From assembly GCA_003255065.1 (NCBI GenBank), contig QAOA01000890.1:122297-186296 (forward strand): DNA of 64,000 nt, in the 5' to 3' direction. The translations under genes and the position numbers were made by a program. Source of the stretch: Cercis canadensis. Taxonomy: Eukaryota; Streptophyta; Magnoliopsida; Fabales; Fabaceae. Positions within the stretch are counted from its first letter, which is position 1. Each line of letters opens with the position of its first letter. Below the pieces are notes generated by a model. It was not told where the DNA came from. It saw only the letters and a list, made by a program, of their open reading frames with translations, and did no database searches. This document shows positions 61,680 through 64,000 of the stretch, piece by piece.

Positions 61680-63046
61680 ATGACCTTGTTGCAAGCTACA
61701 CCAGCTTCAGGCACCACTAATGTTTTTCAAGAAGGAGATATCAAATATACACATTTCAACCTTGATAAATCAACCACTCCTTCACTCCCAAAACCACTAC
61801 TAATCTTCACACCAACTATGCCAGGCTCGTACCCAGTCATATTGTTTTGCCATGGCTTCTACCTTCGCAATGACTTCTACAAGAACCTCCTTGGCCACTT
61901 AGCTTCACTTGGATTTATAGTTGTTGCTCCTCAGGTACTATCAGATTTATCCTGCTTATTGTACATTTTTTCTTTGGATTATCAATTTAAACAAATAATT
62001 AATTTTATTAAATTGCTATTGCATTCTCATTTCCCAAATATTAATTTCTGATTTTAAGTCTTATTAGTTCTATGAGTTCCCTTGCTATATGCTTGGACCC
62101 ATAGAAGTACAATGCGCGGGGAAAGTAGCAGACTGGATAGCCGAGAAGCTTCAATCAGTGCTGGCAGAGAACGTGTAAGCAAATTTAGAGCAATTGTTCT
62201 AGCAGGTCAGTAGAGGTGGAAAAATAGCATTTTCTGCGGCACGAGGGCATGCTCAAACCAAGCTTAAATCTTAGTGCTTGTAGGCATAGACCCAGTGGCT
62301 GGGGTGAGTAAATGTAAGCTTGGCAGGACATTTCCTCATATTCTCAACTATGTCCCTCGCTCTTTCAATTTAAGCATACCCGTTGCTGTAATTGGCACTG
62401 GGTTGGGCCCAGAGAAAGCAAATAGGTGTTCAATAGCTTGTGCTCCCGATGGTGTGAACCATAAGGAATTCTTCAAAGAGTGTAAACCTCCTCGTGCTTA
62501 TTTTTTAGCAAAGGATTATGGTCACATGGACATGTTAGATGATAATCCACCAGACATTATGGGGAAAATGTCAAGCTGTATGTGTAAGAATAGGATCCAG
62601 GGACCTTATGAGGAGAACTGTGGCTGGCCTAGTTGTTGCCTTCTTGAGGGCTTACTTGAATGGTCAACGTCAGGATCTGGAAGCCATGGGTATGTTTGAT
62701 TTCAATTTTTAAAAATTATTTTTTGTTTTTGAAAAAAATAAAACAAAAAAACTTGTTTGATAAAGCTGTTTTTGTTTACATGTTTTAAAAACTTATTCTA
62801 AAAACATTGTTCTAAAAACAAAAAAATAAAAAAAGAGATGATTGTTTTTGTTCCCAAAACAAGTAAAAGGCGGAGAACATGTTGTTTTCATTAATGATAC
62901 AATGGTAATTATCAGACAAATTTTTTTGTACTTTTGTTCTGCAAAACAATTTTTAAAAACAAAAACAGAATCAAACACGCCCCATATTTCTGGATCCTAG
63001 TCTTGCTCTTGCCAAGCTCCATCCAGTTGAGAATGTAGCAGCATAA
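61680..63046 (+). pseudogene. CLH: Chlorophyllase pseudogene with a MITE in its last exon
   Basis: Exon 1 (61680-61934) is intact: MTLLQATPASGTTNVF to SLGFIVVAPQ, ending at CAG|GTAC. Exon 2 starts at 62068 (FYEFPCYMLGP) and runs to a stop at 63044-63046. Chlorophyllase is an alpha/beta hydrolase of about 310-320 aa that removes phytol from chlorophyll. The catalytic-serine elbow, normally GHSRGG, reads GQ-stop-RGG at 62205-62219, as if two bases were lost; stops or frameshifts also occur near 62175, 62272 and 62605. VGIDPVAGVSKCK and YGHMDMLDDNPP (the His region) remain readable. A 295-bp MITE splits the codon for Ile in EAIFLDPSLALAKLH. The active site is destroyed, so function is lost. Confidence 0.88.
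62688..62982. mobile_element. MITE inside the chlorophyllase pseudogene
   Basis: A 295-bp element begins GGGTATGTTTGATTTC and ends AATCAAACACGCCC, with a 3-bp target duplication CAT (62685-62687 and 62983-62985). Removing it restores an uninterrupted exon reading there, which fixes its limits. Ends and duplication size suggest a PIF/Harbinger- or CACTA-like element. Confidence 0.75.
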
Positions 63047-64000
63047 GTCATCTAGCTTTGTTTCAAAATTCAATTTGTACCATTTTCTTCATGATTTTGA
63101 TATCCTATAATAATTTCTTCTTGTTTTCTTTTAGTTAATCATAATTATATTCCTTGTTTTGAAATTGGTATTTCTACAAGGTTCTATAATTTGGAGCATG
63201 GAACTGAGCTAAGAATTGGAGGACAAAATTGGAATTCAAAATCTTAATGTCTGTAAAGAAATAGATTTTATCTGCCGAAAAGAAAAAAAAAAAAATAGAT
63301 TTTCAATTTCACACACCAATTCCATAAAACTATAATATACTTAGTTATACCTTGCCACAATTTTGAACCAAGACCTTACAAATTATAATTCTACTGTTCT
63401 AACTTATCTCTATCAAGCACTTGCAACGTGCTAGTTGGAAACTATATTCACAAGCCTTTTGAGATTTTCAAAAGCCTCAAAAATGGCAAAAATGAAAAAT
63501 AAATAAATAAATGAATTATACCCAAAAAAAAGTTTCAATTTAAAGTAAGAAGGTAATTTATTTATTTTTTTGGTAAATAAGTGAGAAGGTAACTTGAACT
63601 TTTATATAAACTTAAGTTGAAGAAATTCAATTTGAATATTTTTTTCATAAAAGTTTTGAGTTCATTCTCATAAGAAAAATTAAAATTGAGTCACATGGAA
63701 ACACCCTAGGAGTACAAAGAATCAATTAAACATTTCAATACACTTGAGTATATATTTGTCACGCATTTGCCTTGAAATTACAGAAATGAACAGAACATAT
63801 ATGGACAAGAAAACCAAACAAAGTGTACTATATGTTGTGCAAAAGGTTAACAACGTTGGTCCAGGGTGAACAAGACAAATCGCTTTACAATTAATGTAGG
63901 GATCACAAAGGACAATAATGTGTAAATTAAAATGAATTTATTTGATTATTATTTTTTATGTATTGCCATTCAAATACTGATTTATCTGTTTGTTGTGTTA
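63047..64000. other. Intergenic, AT-rich; nothing recognised
   Basis: No coding exon, RNA gene or delimited repeat is apparent to the right edge of the window. Confidence 0.5.

Overview
This window is nuclear DNA of a eudicot plant. The evidence is AT-rich sequence, GT-AG introns with U2-type splice sites, plant-only gene families (a class II serine carboxypeptidase, a FAR1-type factor, an ATL RING-H2 protein, HAK/KUP, chlorophyllase) and dense small plant transposons. I did not identify the species. Single N bases mostly sit inside near-identical repeats and look like unmerged contig overlaps.

Layout: (1) 256-597, minus: first coding exon of a zinc-knuckle/Swi3 TIPIN-like fork-protection protein, with E2F and site II motifs upstream; the rest lies beyond the left edge. 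(2) 4805-18194, plus: a complete ten-exon class II serine carboxypeptidase (SCPL34-like, 485 aa) whose introns hold at least eight repeats. (3) 19453-21502, minus: complete DIM1/YLS8 U5 snRNP thioredoxin-like protein (142 aa). (4) 23057-33848 plus a probable 5' UTR exon near 37.8-37.9 kb, minus: a short FAR1-domain factor whose two coding exons are separated by a 10.1-kb intron filled with a decayed Ty1/copia element, two long palindromes and a nest of inverted-repeat elements and LTR pieces; a LINE tail lies in the 5' UTR intron. (5) 41031-44793, minus: complete DJC76-type chloroplast J-domain/4Fe-4S protein (471 aa, four exons). (6) 46.9-50.6 kb: an rRNA dimethylase pseudogene fragment, a LINE RNase H remnant split by a hAT element, a Mutator-type MITE and a second hAT element. 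(7) 50879-51265, plus: intronless ATL23-like RING-H2 E3 ligase. (8) 53.7-63.0 kb, plus: a decayed potassium-transporter gene with a solo LTR in an intron, a gypsy-type fossil, and a decayed chlorophyllase gene with a MITE in its last exon.

The genes are independent plant loci, not an operon or a gene cluster. The intact ones act in the secretory pathway (SCPL), splicing (DIM1), light/transcription regulation (FAR1 type), the chloroplast (J-ferredoxin), ubiquitination (ATL) and replication-fork protection (TIPIN-like). From memory, SCPL34 and DJC76 are also close neighbours on Arabidopsis chromosome 5, which suggests conserved microsynteny.

Most of what is notable concerns repeats. Several small transposons can be delimited to the base by exact target-site duplications: three Mutator-type MITE families with 9-10 bp duplications, including one inserted in another and a family with three copies of exactly 212 bp; three hAT-type elements with 8-bp duplications; and a solo LTR with a 5-bp duplication that carries a cluster of heat-shock-element-like motifs upstream of a TATA box. 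I found no convincing undescribed multi-gene system, and no tRNA, rRNA or CRISPR features.
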